A DNA stretch of 64,000 nucleotides. Source: Virgifigura sp964551315 (GTDB taxonomy: Bacteria > Pseudomonadota > Alphaproteobacteria > Dongiales > Dongiaceae). Location of the stretch: contig CAZKCM010000019.1 in assembly GCA_964551315.1 (NCBI GenBank), positions 4,867 through 68,866 of the forward strand, in the 5' to 3' direction. Below are positions 54,069 to 62,356 of the stretch, piece after piece. Below the pieces are notes generated by a model. It worked only from the letters and a program-made list of their open reading frames with translations, was not told where the DNA came from and ran no database searches. Position 1 is the first letter of the stretch; the number at the start of each line of letters is the position of its first letter. The position numbers and the translations under genes were made by a program.

Positions 54069-55408
54069 GGGTCGCCCCTGATGCGGAGGCGGCGCTCCAG
54101 GTCGGATCGGAAGCGGCACTCCGGGTCGATGCTCCCAAGCACGGTGCGGAACGCGTCCAGCTTCGGATACATGCGCCGGAAGCGCTCCGGCGTCAGAACG
54201 GCGTCCTTCGCCAGGTAGACTCGCCCCCCGTGATCGCAGACGATGTCCTGGAGCCTCGCGAGCAAATCCGGAGCCCCAGGTCGGCCGGGGAAGTCGAGGG
54301 CCAGGGTGAAGCCGCGCATGGGGAAGGAGAGATAGCCCGGACCTTCGTCTCCGAGCGTCTTCAGGACGGCCAGAAAGGAGGCGGCGCGTGCGGCGCTCAC
54401 CTCCGTCAGCAGGCGCCGCAAGCCGGGCCGGGCGGCCTCGTTCGGCAACACGCACTGGAACTGATGGAATCCCTTCCGGCCGTAGATCCGGTTCCAGTCT
54501 CGTAGGGCGTCCAGCGGATAGAAGAAGTCGCGGGCGGGGACGGTGCGCGTTCGGGCGTCGCCGCGAAAGCGGTTGAAGTAGAGTTCGTTGAAGGCGCGAA
54601 CGGTCAGCGGGTTGAGGGCGAAGGCGGGAAGGTCCAGCGGCACCCGCCGCGAGGGTCCGGGCGGCACCGCGAAAGCGCCCGATTCAGCGAACTCCGCCGT
54701 TTCCAATATTCCCCGGCCCATGGCCGCGCCGCGGGCCAGACCGTCGATCCAGCCGACCGAGTAGGTCGCCCGGCTGCGCTGCTCCTCGAAGGCATCGATG
54801 AATGCATCGAGGTTGGGGATTCGCCGCTCGTGGACCGTCAGCCGGCTCGACGGCACCGGCGTCAGGCGGAAGCAGACCTGCAGGATGATGCCGGTCAGCC
54901 CGACGCCGCCGACCGTCGCCGCGAACAGGTCGGGCGTCTCCTGCCTGGAGACGCGCCGTACCTCTCCGGCCGGCAGCACGAGGTCGAGCCATTCGACGTG
55001 CCGGCCGAAGCTGCCGGCGTGGTCGTGGTTCTTGCCGTGCACGTCGTTGGCGACGGCGCCGCCGATCGTGGCGAATCCGGTGCCCGGGTTGACGGGGACG
55101 AGAAATCCCCGGGGCAGAAAGACCGACATCAGCTCGTTGAACGTGACGCCGGCCTCGCAGACCAAGGCGCGGCTGCTTTCGTCGAAGGAAAGCAGGCGAT
55201 TGAGCCGTTCCGTCAGCAGGGTCTCGCCGCCACTGTTCAGGGGTGCGTCGCCGTAGCTTCGGCCGCGCCCATAGGCGATGAGGCCTCGGGGGTGCGACCG
55301 CCCGGCGACGGCGGCGGCGACCTCGCCAACCCGTTCGGGACGGTAGGCCAGCGTCTCCGCGCGGTAGAGGCGCCCCCAGCTTGCCAGGCGCAGCGTCTTT
55401 CCGTTCAC
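54065..55408 (-). CDS. dprE1: DprE1-like FAD-dependent decaprenylphosphoryl-ribose 2-oxidase
   Basis: 447 residues, close to mycobacterial DprE1 in length and motif order: FAD-binding AYGRGRSYGDAPLN, IGGAVANDVHGKNHDHAGSFG, ATVGGVGLTGI and the C-terminal VYLAKDAVLTPERFRRMYPK. Lys401 aligns with the catalytic Lys418 of the M. tuberculosis enzyme. The position of its Cys387, the benzothiazinone target, is Ala370 here (GFTLALDFP). It oxidises the 2-hydroxyl of polyprenylphosphoryl-ribose. Start is GTG 55408, overlapping the upstream stop (GTGA). Confidence 0.9.
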   Translation of the reverse strand: MNGKTLRLASWGRLYRAETLAYRPERVGEVAAAVAGRSHPRGLIAYGRGRSYGDAPLNSGGETLLTERLNRLLSFDESSRALVCEAGVTFNELMSVFLPRGFLVPVNPGTGFATIGGAVANDVHGKNHDHAGSFGRHVEWLDLVLPAGEVRRVSRQETPDLFAATVGGVGLTGIILQVCFRLTPVPSSRLTVHERRIPNLDAFIDAFEEQRSRATYSVGWIDGLARGAAMGRGILETAEFAESGAFAVPPGPSRRVPLDLPAFALNPLTVRAFNELYFNRFRGDARTRTVPARDFFYPLDALRDWNRIYGRKGFHQFQCVLPNEAARPGLRRLLTEVSAARAASFLAVLKTLGDEGPGYLSFPMRGFTLALDFPGRPGAPDLLARLQDIVCDHGGRVYLAKDAVLTPERFRRMYPKLDAFRTVLGSIDPECRFRSDLERRLRIRGDP

Positions 55409-56421
55409 GTTTGCCGGGACCGAACTGCGGGGACGGGCGCGCTCCGGGCTTGGCGCAGGGCCGGCGGCAGGGCGACGAAGCCGATCAGCACGGCGAACCA
55501 CAGCGTCGCCACCCGGATGATGGCGGTCGCCGCCACCGCGGTCTCCGTATCGACCCCCGTCACGACCAGCAGCCCGATCATCGTTGCTTCCGTGCCGACG
55601 AGCCCTCCGGGAATCATCGAAGCGGCTCCGACCAGCATCGAAAAGCAAAAAATGAAAACCGCCTGTTGAAACGTCACGGCGGTCCCCAGCTCGGAGAGAA
55701 GCCAGTAAAAGGCGGCGCTCTCGCTCAGCCAACCGAGGACGCCCAGCCCCGTGCCGAGGGCGAAGACGCGAAGCGTGAACAGCCGACGGGTCTGGCGCAG
55801 CATGGCCCGCAGACCGGCGAAGAAACGTGGCGCGCGTCCGACCCTGCGGTACAGCTCGAAAACGAGTTGCTGGAGAAACGCGGGCCGGGCGACGGGCAGG
55901 ACGAGGAAGCCAAGAAGGGCGGCCGCGGCGAAGGTGAGTCCCGCGTGATTCACAAAGGACGGCAGTGCGGCCAGACACAAGGCCGCAACCGCGGTCATGT
56001 CGCCGATGCGATCCGCGACGAAGACAGGCGCGGCGCGTGCGTAGCGGTAGCCGTGGCATCGTTGCAGCAGCCAGAGCCGCAGAGCCTCCCCGATCTTGCC
56101 CGGCGTGGCCGTCATCGAGAAGCCGGCAAGATAATACAGGGCGGTGTGACCCAGTGGAACGTCCATGCCGAGCTGCCGGCCGAAGGCGTGCCACCGCAGG
56201 GTGCGCGCTCCGTAATTGGCCAGCGACAGGGCAAGCAGGCCGGCCAAGGTGCCGGGGCCGAGCTGGCGAAGGCGAGCGATGATCCCGTCGGCCCCGACCA
56301 GCGCCGTCGCCACTGTCAGGGCGGCGACGAACAGGACCGCCGAGAGCACGAGGGCATACTCCGCGCGCCGATTTCCCGGTCTCGGCCCCTTGTTGCCGCG
56401 TGTCGGTCGGGGGCCTCGCAT
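55405..56421 (-). CDS. LPG-synthase/UPF0104-type polytopic membrane protein, possible lipid-sugar flippase
   Basis: 338 residues, about eight transmembrane helices. The pattern YYLAGFSMTATPGKIGEALR then LWLLQRCHG, VADRIGDMTAVAAL and GGLVGTEATMIGLL matches the lysylphosphatidylglycerol synthase transmembrane family, which includes proteins implicated in moving lipid-linked sugars. Between ubiA and dprE1 it could carry polyprenylphosphoryl-arabinose across the membrane; this is inference. ATG overlaps the ubiA stop by one base (TGATG). Confidence 0.82.
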   Translation of the reverse strand: MRGPRPTRGNKGPRPGNRRAEYALVLSAVLFVAALTVATALVGADGIIARLRQLGPGTLAGLLALSLANYGARTLRWHAFGRQLGMDVPLGHTALYYLAGFSMTATPGKIGEALRLWLLQRCHGYRYARAAPVFVADRIGDMTAVAALCLAALPSFVNHAGLTFAAAALLGFLVLPVARPAFLQQLVFELYRRVGRAPRFFAGLRAMLRQTRRLFTLRVFALGTGLGVLGWLSESAAFYWLLSELGTAVTFQQAVFIFCFSMLVGAASMIPGGLVGTEATMIGLLVVTGVDTETAVAATAIIRVATLWFAVLIGFVALPPALRQARSAPVPAVRSRQT

Positions 56422-57326
56422 CAATAGAGGATGACGCCGAAGGTTGCGACCCAGCCCAGAACGGAGCCGATCATGAAGCGGTCGCTCAGGATGATGCGCG
56501 TCGGCGAGCCCGATCGCTCCTCGACCAGCGTGATCTGCAGATAGCGCAGCATCCCGGCGAGCACGAAGGGCACGGTGAGGTAGAGATGCTCGCTGCCCAT
56601 CCGCCGCATCACCAGGGGGTCGACCGTGTAGATGGTGTAAGACACGACCAGGGCCGCCAGCACGATCGTGACGCTGGCGTCGAGAAAGCTGCGGTTGTAC
56701 CCGTCGAGGCTCCGTCGATGGTCGCCCGGAAGGGCCTTGACCAGATCGTCCCGACGCTTCGCGAGCGCCAGGAAGAGAGCCAGCAGGCCCGTGCAGACGA
56801 TGATCCACACGGTGGGTTCCGTGCCGATCAGGGCGGCGCCTGCCTCGACCCGCAGAACGAAGCCCAGGGCGATGATCATGACGTCCAGAATCGAGACCTG
56901 CTTCAGCCCCGAGGAATAGGCGAGGTTGAGCCCCAGATAGCCGACGCAGATGGCCAGAAAGTAGGGCGAAAGCAGCGCCGCGCCCGAAAGGCCGAGGACG
57001 AGCAGAAGGACGAGGAGAACAAACGCGGTCCGCGTGGAGACGGTTCCGGCGGCCAGCGGCCTGGTGCGCTTGGTCGGGTGGTGGCGATCGGCGTCGCGAT
57101 CGATGTAGTCGTTGACGACGTAAACGGCGCTGGACAGCGCGCAGAAACAGAGGACGCCCGCGGCGACGAAAAGCACGTTCTCGGCCGTGGCGAGTTTCGG
57201 CGTGAAGAACAGGGGCGCCGCGACGAAGGCGTTCTTGATCCACTGATGCGGACGCAGCAGTGTGATGGCGGGCCCCGGCGCCCATCCTGCCGACGTTCTC
57301 GTCGCCTGTTCGTTCCGAACGACCAT
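56421..57326 (-). CDS. ubiA: UbiA-family prenyltransferase, decaprenyl-phosphate phosphoribosyltransferase type
   Basis: 301 residues, nine helices. The first Asp-rich motif NDYIDRDADRHHPTKRTRP (72-90) has the HPTKRxRP extension typical of DPPR synthase (Rv3806c-like), which moves phosphoribose from PRPP to decaprenyl phosphate, rather than of quinone UbiA proteins. The second motif region (LAKRRDDLVKALPGDHRRSL, DGYNRSFLDA) also fits. It is the first gene of the four-gene cassette. No PAP2-type phosphatase, which removes the 5-phosphate in mycobacteria, is nearby. Confidence 0.9.
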   Translation of the reverse strand: MVVRNEQATRTSAGWAPGPAITLLRPHQWIKNAFVAAPLFFTPKLATAENVLFVAAGVLCFCALSSAVYVVNDYIDRDADRHHPTKRTRPLAAGTVSTRTAFVLLVLLLVLGLSGAALLSPYFLAICVGYLGLNLAYSSGLKQVSILDVMIIALGFVLRVEAGAALIGTEPTVWIIVCTGLLALFLALAKRRDDLVKALPGDHRRSLDGYNRSFLDASVTIVLAALVVSYTIYTVDPLVMRRMGSEHLYLTVPFVLAGMLRYLQITLVEERSGSPTRIILSDRFMIGSVLGWVATFGVILY

Positions 57327-57593
57327 CGCTGCCCAGCTTCGGGCCCTCGGTCGGCCCCGGCACCGGGTCGAAAGGGCAGGGGCCGACCGGTGGGCTACCT
57401 GCCCGCGATCAACACTAAGTTAACTAATCTAGTCAGGTCGGAGGGGAAGAGAATAGCCGGTCGTCGATTCGGGTTGCCTTGACGCGGCCCGAGATTCCGT
57501 TGCGCGACGGATGCCCGGGCCATGGCCGGCGTCGTTCTTTCGAGGGCCCGCGAGACAGACGACCGGTTCGCCGTCAGGGCATGGGAGGCCGAA

Positions 57594-59219
57594 ATGTCCC
57601 TCTTTCGCATGGCGCTGCCATTCACCCTCTACTCACTTCTCTATGCGGCGACCCTGGCGGAGAATCTGACCACCGCGCACGACAGCGCGGCCTATCTGCT
57701 GCGGATCGCCTCGGGGCACCCTGTCTTCCATCCGCATCATCTGCTTTATGAGCCGCTGGCCGTTCTATGGCTGGCTGCTTGGCAAAGTCTCGGATTGGTC
57801 GGCGATCCGGCCGCCGCGGTGGCCGCGCTCAACGTCCTGTTCGGCGGCCTGATCCTTCAGATGTTCTTTCTGCTGCTGCTCCGGCGGGGCGGTCTTCCCT
57901 ACGGCGCGGCGCTTCTGGGTACCGCCCTGCCAGGATTTTCCTTCGGTCTGTGGTTCTACGCCGGAGCCGTCGAGGTCTACGTCATCCCACTGTTCCTTCT
58001 GACCTGGGCCTTCTATCTTCTGACGGCGCCGACGATGGCCGGCCGGACCTGGGCGGCAGCGGGGGCGATCCATGGGCTGGCGGTGCTCTTCCACCAGGTG
58101 CACCTGCTGTTTGGCTTCGTGCCGATCGCCCGGCTGCTCCTGGACCGTGGAATCCCTGGCGCGGTGCGCTGGGTCTTGCTGCTGCGCTACGTCGGGGCGG
58201 CGGCGCTCGTCGTGCTGCCGGCCTATGCGCTGGTTCTGCTGCTCGAGGTGCGGGCGACGTCGATTGAAGCGGCTTGGCTGTGGTTCACCAACTACGCCCA
58301 CAAGGAGGCCTACTGGCATGGCCCGGACCTGGCGACCGCGGCGAAGGCCGCGGTCGGGCTTGGGCGCTCGGTCATCGGGGGGCACTTCCTGTTCGCCATC
58401 CCCGAGCTTCGCTCGGCACTGACGTCGGCGTTCAGCGACAACGCGCTCTCCGATGAGGTCTTTCTGGTGCGCGACCTGTCGCCGGTGGGGGCGCGCCTGC
58501 TCGCCCTGGCCGCTGCCGCGTTCGTCCTGCTCGTCCTTGCCTTGGCGGCCTCGAGCCTTCCAAATCTGGCCTCGCGTTGGCGGGAACACCGCCTGCTGCT
58601 GGCGCTGACGGCGGCGTGGCTTCTGCCCTATGCCGCCTTCTTCCTGTTCTGGGAGCCGTATAACGTCGAGTTCTGGCTGCCGCAGGCCCTATGCCTCTGG
58701 CTCGTTCTGCTGCTCTGCCTATGGCCGTCGGGCAGGGGCCGCTTGACCGCAAGGGAACACCTGAGTCCCGCGGCTGGGATCGCCGCCTTGGCCGTCCTTC
58801 TCTTCGCCATCAACTATGCGGGGTCGCTGCGATTCACGTCCACCCGGAGCAACGACTACACCTATTGGTGCATCGAGCCGCTGATCGCCGCTGCCCGGCC
58901 GGGCGATCTCGTGATCGTCGGAGACGGGTGGATCGTTGAGAGCTATCTGAGGCTGTTCGTCGACGCGCGGCCGCTTGCGCTCGCGCATGTCTATGAGCGC
59001 CGTGGCAACGCGGCGCTCGAGGAAACCATGGCCGCGGTCGCCGGCACGCTCGACCACGGCGGCCGCGTCTTCGTCGCGGAGGACGCGCTCCGCGGCGCGA
59101 CCGCAGGATCGCCCTTTGCGCCGGGCTATGCCGCCTTTGTCGAGGCCTTCCGCAACCGAATCGCGCCAACCTCCTATTACGGTGCGGCGGGGCGGAGGCT
59201 CGCCGTCATCGAGCGTTGA
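57594..59219 (+). CDS. Polytopic membrane protein, GT-C glycosyltransferase-like
   Basis: 541 residues with about eleven transmembrane helices. The first extracytoplasmic loop has an acidic residue after a histidine (TTAHDSAAYLLRIASG) followed by HPVFHPHHLLYEPLA, the layout of GT-C enzymes that use polyprenyl-phosphate sugars. A soluble C-terminal domain of about 140 residues follows the last helix. ATG 57594 is chosen for GGGAGG upstream; an ATG at 57522 is in frame. Divergent from the dprE cassette by about 267 bases, it is a candidate arabinosyltransferase, but no family match proves this. Confidence 0.6.
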   Translation: MSLFRMALPFTLYSLLYAATLAENLTTAHDSAAYLLRIASGHPVFHPHHLLYEPLAVLWLAAWQSLGLVGDPAAAVAALNVLFGGLILQMFFLLLLRRGGLPYGAALLGTALPGFSFGLWFYAGAVEVYVIPLFLLTWAFYLLTAPTMAGRTWAAAGAIHGLAVLFHQVHLLFGFVPIARLLLDRGIPGAVRWVLLLRYVGAAALVVLPAYALVLLLEVRATSIEAAWLWFTNYAHKEAYWHGPDLATAAKAAVGLGRSVIGGHFLFAIPELRSALTSAFSDNALSDEVFLVRDLSPVGARLLALAAAAFVLLVLALAASSLPNLASRWREHRLLLALTAAWLLPYAAFFLFWEPYNVEFWLPQALCLWLVLLLCLWPSGRGRLTAREHLSPAAGIAALAVLLFAINYAGSLRFTSTRSNDYTYWCIEPLIAAARPGDLVIVGDGWIVESYLRLFVDARPLALAHVYERRGNAALEETMAAVAGTLDHGGRVFVAEDALRGATAGSPFAPGYAAFVEAFRNRIAPTSYYGAAGRRLAVIER

Positions 59220-59247
59220 ACGGTTGCTTCCGGCGCCGCAGGTCGTC

Positions 59248-61272
59248 TCACGCCGCAACCCGATCGGGCGGCAGTCGAACCGACACGGCGGTGCCGACGC
59301 CGGGCTCGCTCGCCAGTTGCAGCGTGCCGCGGTGCAGTTCGGCCAGTGCCCGGCTCAGAGGCAGGCCCAGCCCGGTGCCGGTGTATTTCCGGGCAAGCCG
59401 GCTGTCCACCTGGCCGAATACGGCCATCGCTCGCGGGATGTCCTCGGCGGCGATGCCGATGCCGGTATCCGCAACGCTCAGCCGAACGGCCCCGTCGCCG
59501 TCGCGCTCCGCCCGCAGCGTGATCCGACCGCCCCGCGGCGTGAACTTGACGGCGTTGGACAGCAGGTTGAGAAGGATCTGCTTCAGCGCCCGCTTGTCGG
59601 CCTTGATCTTCGGAAGCCTCCGGTCGATTTCGACGTCGATCGCGAGGCCGGCGCTCTGCGCCCGCTCGCGGATGATGCGTAGAACCGCCGTGAACAGCTC
59701 CTTGATCTCGACGTCCTCTTCCTGCAGCTGGTACTTGCCCGTTTCAATCCTCGACAGGTCCAGGATGTCGCTGATGAGATCGAGCAGCACGCGGCCGCTG
59801 AGATGGATGTCGCGGACATAGCCGCGATAGGTCTCGCAGCCGAGCGGGCCGAACAGCTCCTCCTTCATGATCTCCGAGAAGCCGAGGATCGCGTTCAGGG
59901 GCGTGCGCAGCTCGTGGCTCATGTTCGCCAGGAACTCGGATTTGGCGCGGTTGGCGAGCTGTGCCTGGTCCCGAGCCGCCATCAGTTCCCGTTCCACCCG
60001 CTTGCGTTCGGAGATGTCGCGGAACGAATTGACGAAGCCGCCGCCTGGCATCGGGTTGCGCCGCATCTCGAGAACGCGCCCATCCGGCCGGACATATTCG
60101 GTCGGCGTCCGGTCGCATCGCACCGCGGCGGCCAGCTGCTCGGCGATGGCCTCGTCCGGCGGCCGGGGATCGCGGCCGCCCCGGTTGCCGTCGAACCTCA
60201 GGATGTCGACGAGGGACGTTCCCGGCGTCAGCAGCGCCTCGGGGTAATCCTGCATCTCGGCGTAGGCCCGGTTCCAAATGACGAGCCGCAGATCCTTGTC
60301 GAAGACGCTGATGCCTTCGCCGACGCTGTCGAGCGTCGCGCGCTGAAGCGCGGCGAGCTTCTCGAGCTCCTCGTTCTTCGCGATGATCGCCGCGAGGTGC
60401 TCCGCGCTCTCGCTCCGGCTGCGCTCCACCCGCCGGAAGACGAAAAGGGAGATCAGCCCGATCGTGGCGAACGCGACGCCCGCCGGCGGCAAGAGCATGC
60501 GGAGAAGCCGGTGACCGGGCTCGTCTCCAGCCCAGACCAGGGCGCCGAGCCGGCTGCCGTCGACCGACAGAAGCGGCAGAGACGGCTGGCCGGGGTTTGT
60601 CTCGCCCAGCGCCACGGACAGGCCGTCGATCCCATAATCCGATGCGATCCGGGCGAGCCACGGCGAATCGAGCGCCTTCGCGAACACGAGCAGATGCGGT
60701 TCACGGTCCGGTGCCCGGCCGCCCGCATTGGCCGGGGTGATCGCCGCGATCGCAGCCATCTGCACCGTGTCGTTCGCCAGAACCATTGCAGAGACCGCGA
60801 TTGGCCCCGCTTGGGGCGCGTGCCGGGCTTCTTCGATCAGGCCGGCAAAGCCGCTCGGCGGCCTAGCCCTTGACCCGATCGGCACCGGCTTTCCGTAGCG
60901 GAAATGGTAGAGCAGGCGGTCCTGCGCATCGAGAACGAAGCTCTCGGTAATGCCGAAGGTGCGATGCGGACCGTGGCCGATATTCGCTTCCGCCCAAGCC
61001 GCATCCGGCCGTTCGACGAGGCGATCGACCGCCTCATCCCACCAGGCATGGTCCTTGCTCACCCGGACGAGGTCGCGCATTTCCGCCGTCAGGACGGCCC
61101 GCGCAAGCTCGACGGACCTCTCGCGGGCGAGTGTGTTCTCGCCTCGTGCCGCTGCGATGATAAGGCCGACAATGAGCGCCGCCCCGATGCCAAGGGCGCC
61201 GAGAAAGGGTAACAACAGCCGATATACACTCGGCCTGCGGCCACCGCCGCTCCGATGGTCGACCCCCTTCAC
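59248..61272 (-). CDS. Membrane PAS-domain sensor histidine kinase
   Basis: 674 residues. A first helix (LLLPFLGALGIGAALIVGLI) leads to an extracytoplasmic sensor that looks like CHASE4 (VSKDHAWWDEAVDRLVE). A second helix near residue 280 is followed by a PAS domain (RATLDSVGEGISVFDKDLRL, with ISERKRVERELMAARDQA). The kinase core has His453 (NMSHELRTPLNAI), the N box (NLLSNAVKF) and DTGIGIAAEDI with GTGLGLPLSRALAELH. No response regulator is adjacent on this strand. The signal is unknown. Start is GTG 61272. Confidence 0.9.
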   Translation of the reverse strand: MKGVDHRSGGGRRPSVYRLLLPFLGALGIGAALIVGLIIAAARGENTLARERSVELARAVLTAEMRDLVRVSKDHAWWDEAVDRLVERPDAAWAEANIGHGPHRTFGITESFVLDAQDRLLYHFRYGKPVPIGSRARPPSGFAGLIEEARHAPQAGPIAVSAMVLANDTVQMAAIAAITPANAGGRAPDREPHLLVFAKALDSPWLARIASDYGIDGLSVALGETNPGQPSLPLLSVDGSRLGALVWAGDEPGHRLLRMLLPPAGVAFATIGLISLFVFRRVERSRSESAEHLAAIIAKNEELEKLAALQRATLDSVGEGISVFDKDLRLVIWNRAYAEMQDYPEALLTPGTSLVDILRFDGNRGGRDPRPPDEAIAEQLAAAVRCDRTPTEYVRPDGRVLEMRRNPMPGGGFVNSFRDISERKRVERELMAARDQAQLANRAKSEFLANMSHELRTPLNAILGFSEIMKEELFGPLGCETYRGYVRDIHLSGRVLLDLISDILDLSRIETGKYQLQEEDVEIKELFTAVLRIIRERAQSAGLAIDVEIDRRLPKIKADKRALKQILLNLLSNAVKFTPRGGRITLRAERDGDGAVRLSVADTGIGIAAEDIPRAMAVFGQVDSRLARKYTGTGLGLPLSRALAELHRGTLQLASEPGVGTAVSVRLPPDRVAA

Positions 61273-61395
61273 GGCCCCCCTTGCGCTACGAGCGCCCTTG
61301 GTCCCCAGACATGTCCCCGACCTTCTTCCCCAGAATCGGAGCTATCGTACGAAGTCCCCATATAGTATTTACCTTAATTTTTCTGATTGAAAAGC

Positions 61396-61443
61396 AAAAA
61401 AAGCCGGTCTTCGTCATGATCTGAAGAGGAAATCAGGACCGGC
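61396..61443 (-). terminator. Intrinsic terminator on the minus strand
   Basis: On the minus strand, GCCGGTC (61443-61437) and GACCGGC (61409-61403) form a 7-pair stem, with a loop that can fold further (CTGA/TCAG), followed by seven T (61402-61396). It lies 124 bases before the kinase start and downstream of the N-formylglutamate amidohydrolase-GNAT pair. It may end that operon about 365 bases past the GNAT stop, or end a small unannotated transcript. Confidence 0.6.
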
Positions 61444-61653
61444 GGTCTTCCGGCAACCAAACTTGGGTGTGGGGCGCACCGGCGCGCCCGCTCGCGACGG
61501 CCGACGTTCAGGGGCGCTGCTGCTGCACCAAGCGGGTTGCGCGGAACGCATCGCTCGGATGCCGATTTTGCAATGCAGCAAACACCCCCGCATTCGGCCG
61601 TGCATCTTGTCCGGCTGGCTCGATCAGGGCCTGAACGATTGGACGCAAAGGGG

Positions 61654-61682
61654 TTGAAAACGGGCAGGGTCGCGCACATATT
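61654..61682 (+). promoter_or_regulatory. Sigma-70-type promoter of a candidate small RNA
   Basis: TTGAAA (61654-61659), 17 bases, then CATATT (61677-61682): a good housekeeping promoter. The -10 box is inside a perfect inverted repeat GCACA-TAT-TGTGC (61674-61686), which may be an operator. The expected transcript start is near 61690. Confidence 0.55.
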
Positions 61683-61689
61683 GTGCACC

Positions 61690-61785
61690 GCGGCAGGCGG
61701 CGGTATCTCCTACTGCCCGGCCGCATCGCCCCTTGGGCGTTTCCTCCCTGAACTTGGGCCGTGCGCTCGCACGGCCCTTTTTTTT
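61690..61785 (+). ncRNA. Candidate trans-acting small RNA (suhB/MmgR-like architecture)
   Basis: About 96 bases between a sigma-70-type promoter and a strong terminator, with no coding sense. A 5' stem GGCAG/CTGCC is followed by hairpin CGCCC-CTT-GGGCG (61727-61739), a single-stranded pyrimidine stretch TTTCCTCCCTGAACTT, and the terminator stem. An exposed UUUCCUCCC, complementary to ribosome sites, before a terminator is the layout I recall for the alphaproteobacterial suhB/MmgR (alpha-r8) small RNA family. Family membership is from memory and needs a covariance search. Confidence 0.55.
61756..61785 (+). terminator. Rho-independent terminator of the candidate small RNA
   Basis: GGGCCGTG (61756-61763) pairs perfectly with CACGGCCC (61770-61777) around a six-base loop, followed by eight T (61778-61785). 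It is the strongest intrinsic terminator in the window, and no protein gene ends just before it. Confidence 0.85.
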
Positions 61786-61808
61786 CGGTGCGCGGGAATG
61801 CCTTGGAT

Positions 61809-62345
61809 TCAGCCGCGTGGAAGGGTGCGGTCTCCCTCGCCGAGGCTGAGCTGCATGATCACGCTGTCCACCCAGCGGCCGAGCTTGAAACCCACAGAGC
61901 GCAGCGTGGCGGCCCGCTCGAAGCCGAGGCTTTCGTGGAGCCGGATCGAAGCGCTGTTGCCGGAATCGCCGATGACCGCGACCATCTGTCGCATACCGAG
62001 GTCCGTACAGCGGCGGATCACATCCCGCAATGCGGCACGGCCGAATCCCTGCCCGATCGCATCCGGGGCAACATAGACCGAATCCTCCACCGTGTAGCGA
62101 TAGGCCGTCCGTGGGCGGAACGGCCCGGCATAGGCGAACCCCCGCACCACACCGTCGCGCATGGCGACAACGTAGGGGAGGCCGCGGCCGAGGATCTCCT
62201 GTCGCCGCCTGTCCATCTCGGCCTCGTCCGGCGGCACCTCCTCGAAGGAGGCGACCCCGTGCAGGACATGGTGGGCGTAGATCCGCTGGATGGTGGCGAC
62301 GTCCTCGCGCCGCGCTTCCCGTATCACGATGCTGTGGGCCGTCAT
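61809..62345 (-). CDS. GNAT N-acetyltransferase, phosphinothricin acetyltransferase-like
   Basis: 178 residues. The profile follows the Pat/Bar branch of GNAT: IVIREARREDVATIQRIYAH, VASFEEVPPDEAEM, RTAYRYTVEDSVYVAP, the acetyl-CoA loop AIGQGFGRAALRDVI and SASIRLHESLGFERAATLRS. These enzymes acetylate phosphinothricin-like amines or free amino acids such as methionine sulfone. It starts 11 bases after the upstream gene's stop, so the two are probably cotranscribed. Confidence 0.88.
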   Translation of the reverse strand: MTAHSIVIREARREDVATIQRIYAHHVLHGVASFEEVPPDEAEMDRRRQEILGRGLPYVVAMRDGVVRGFAYAGPFRPRTAYRYTVEDSVYVAPDAIGQGFGRAALRDVIRRCTDLGMRQMVAVIGDSGNSASIRLHESLGFERAATLRSVGFKLGRWVDSVIMQLSLGEGDRTLPRG

Positions 62346-62356
62346 CGCGGTTGCGA

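Noticed and set aside
61674..61686. Inverted repeat GCACA-TAT-TGTGC as an NtrC site
   Set aside because: NtrC sites have wider spacing between GCAC and GTGC half-sites; kept only as a possible operator.
61508..61726. 72-codon minus-strand frame upstream of the terminator at 61396
   Set aside because: Overlaps the small RNA candidate, shows little third-position GC bias and has no recognised domain.
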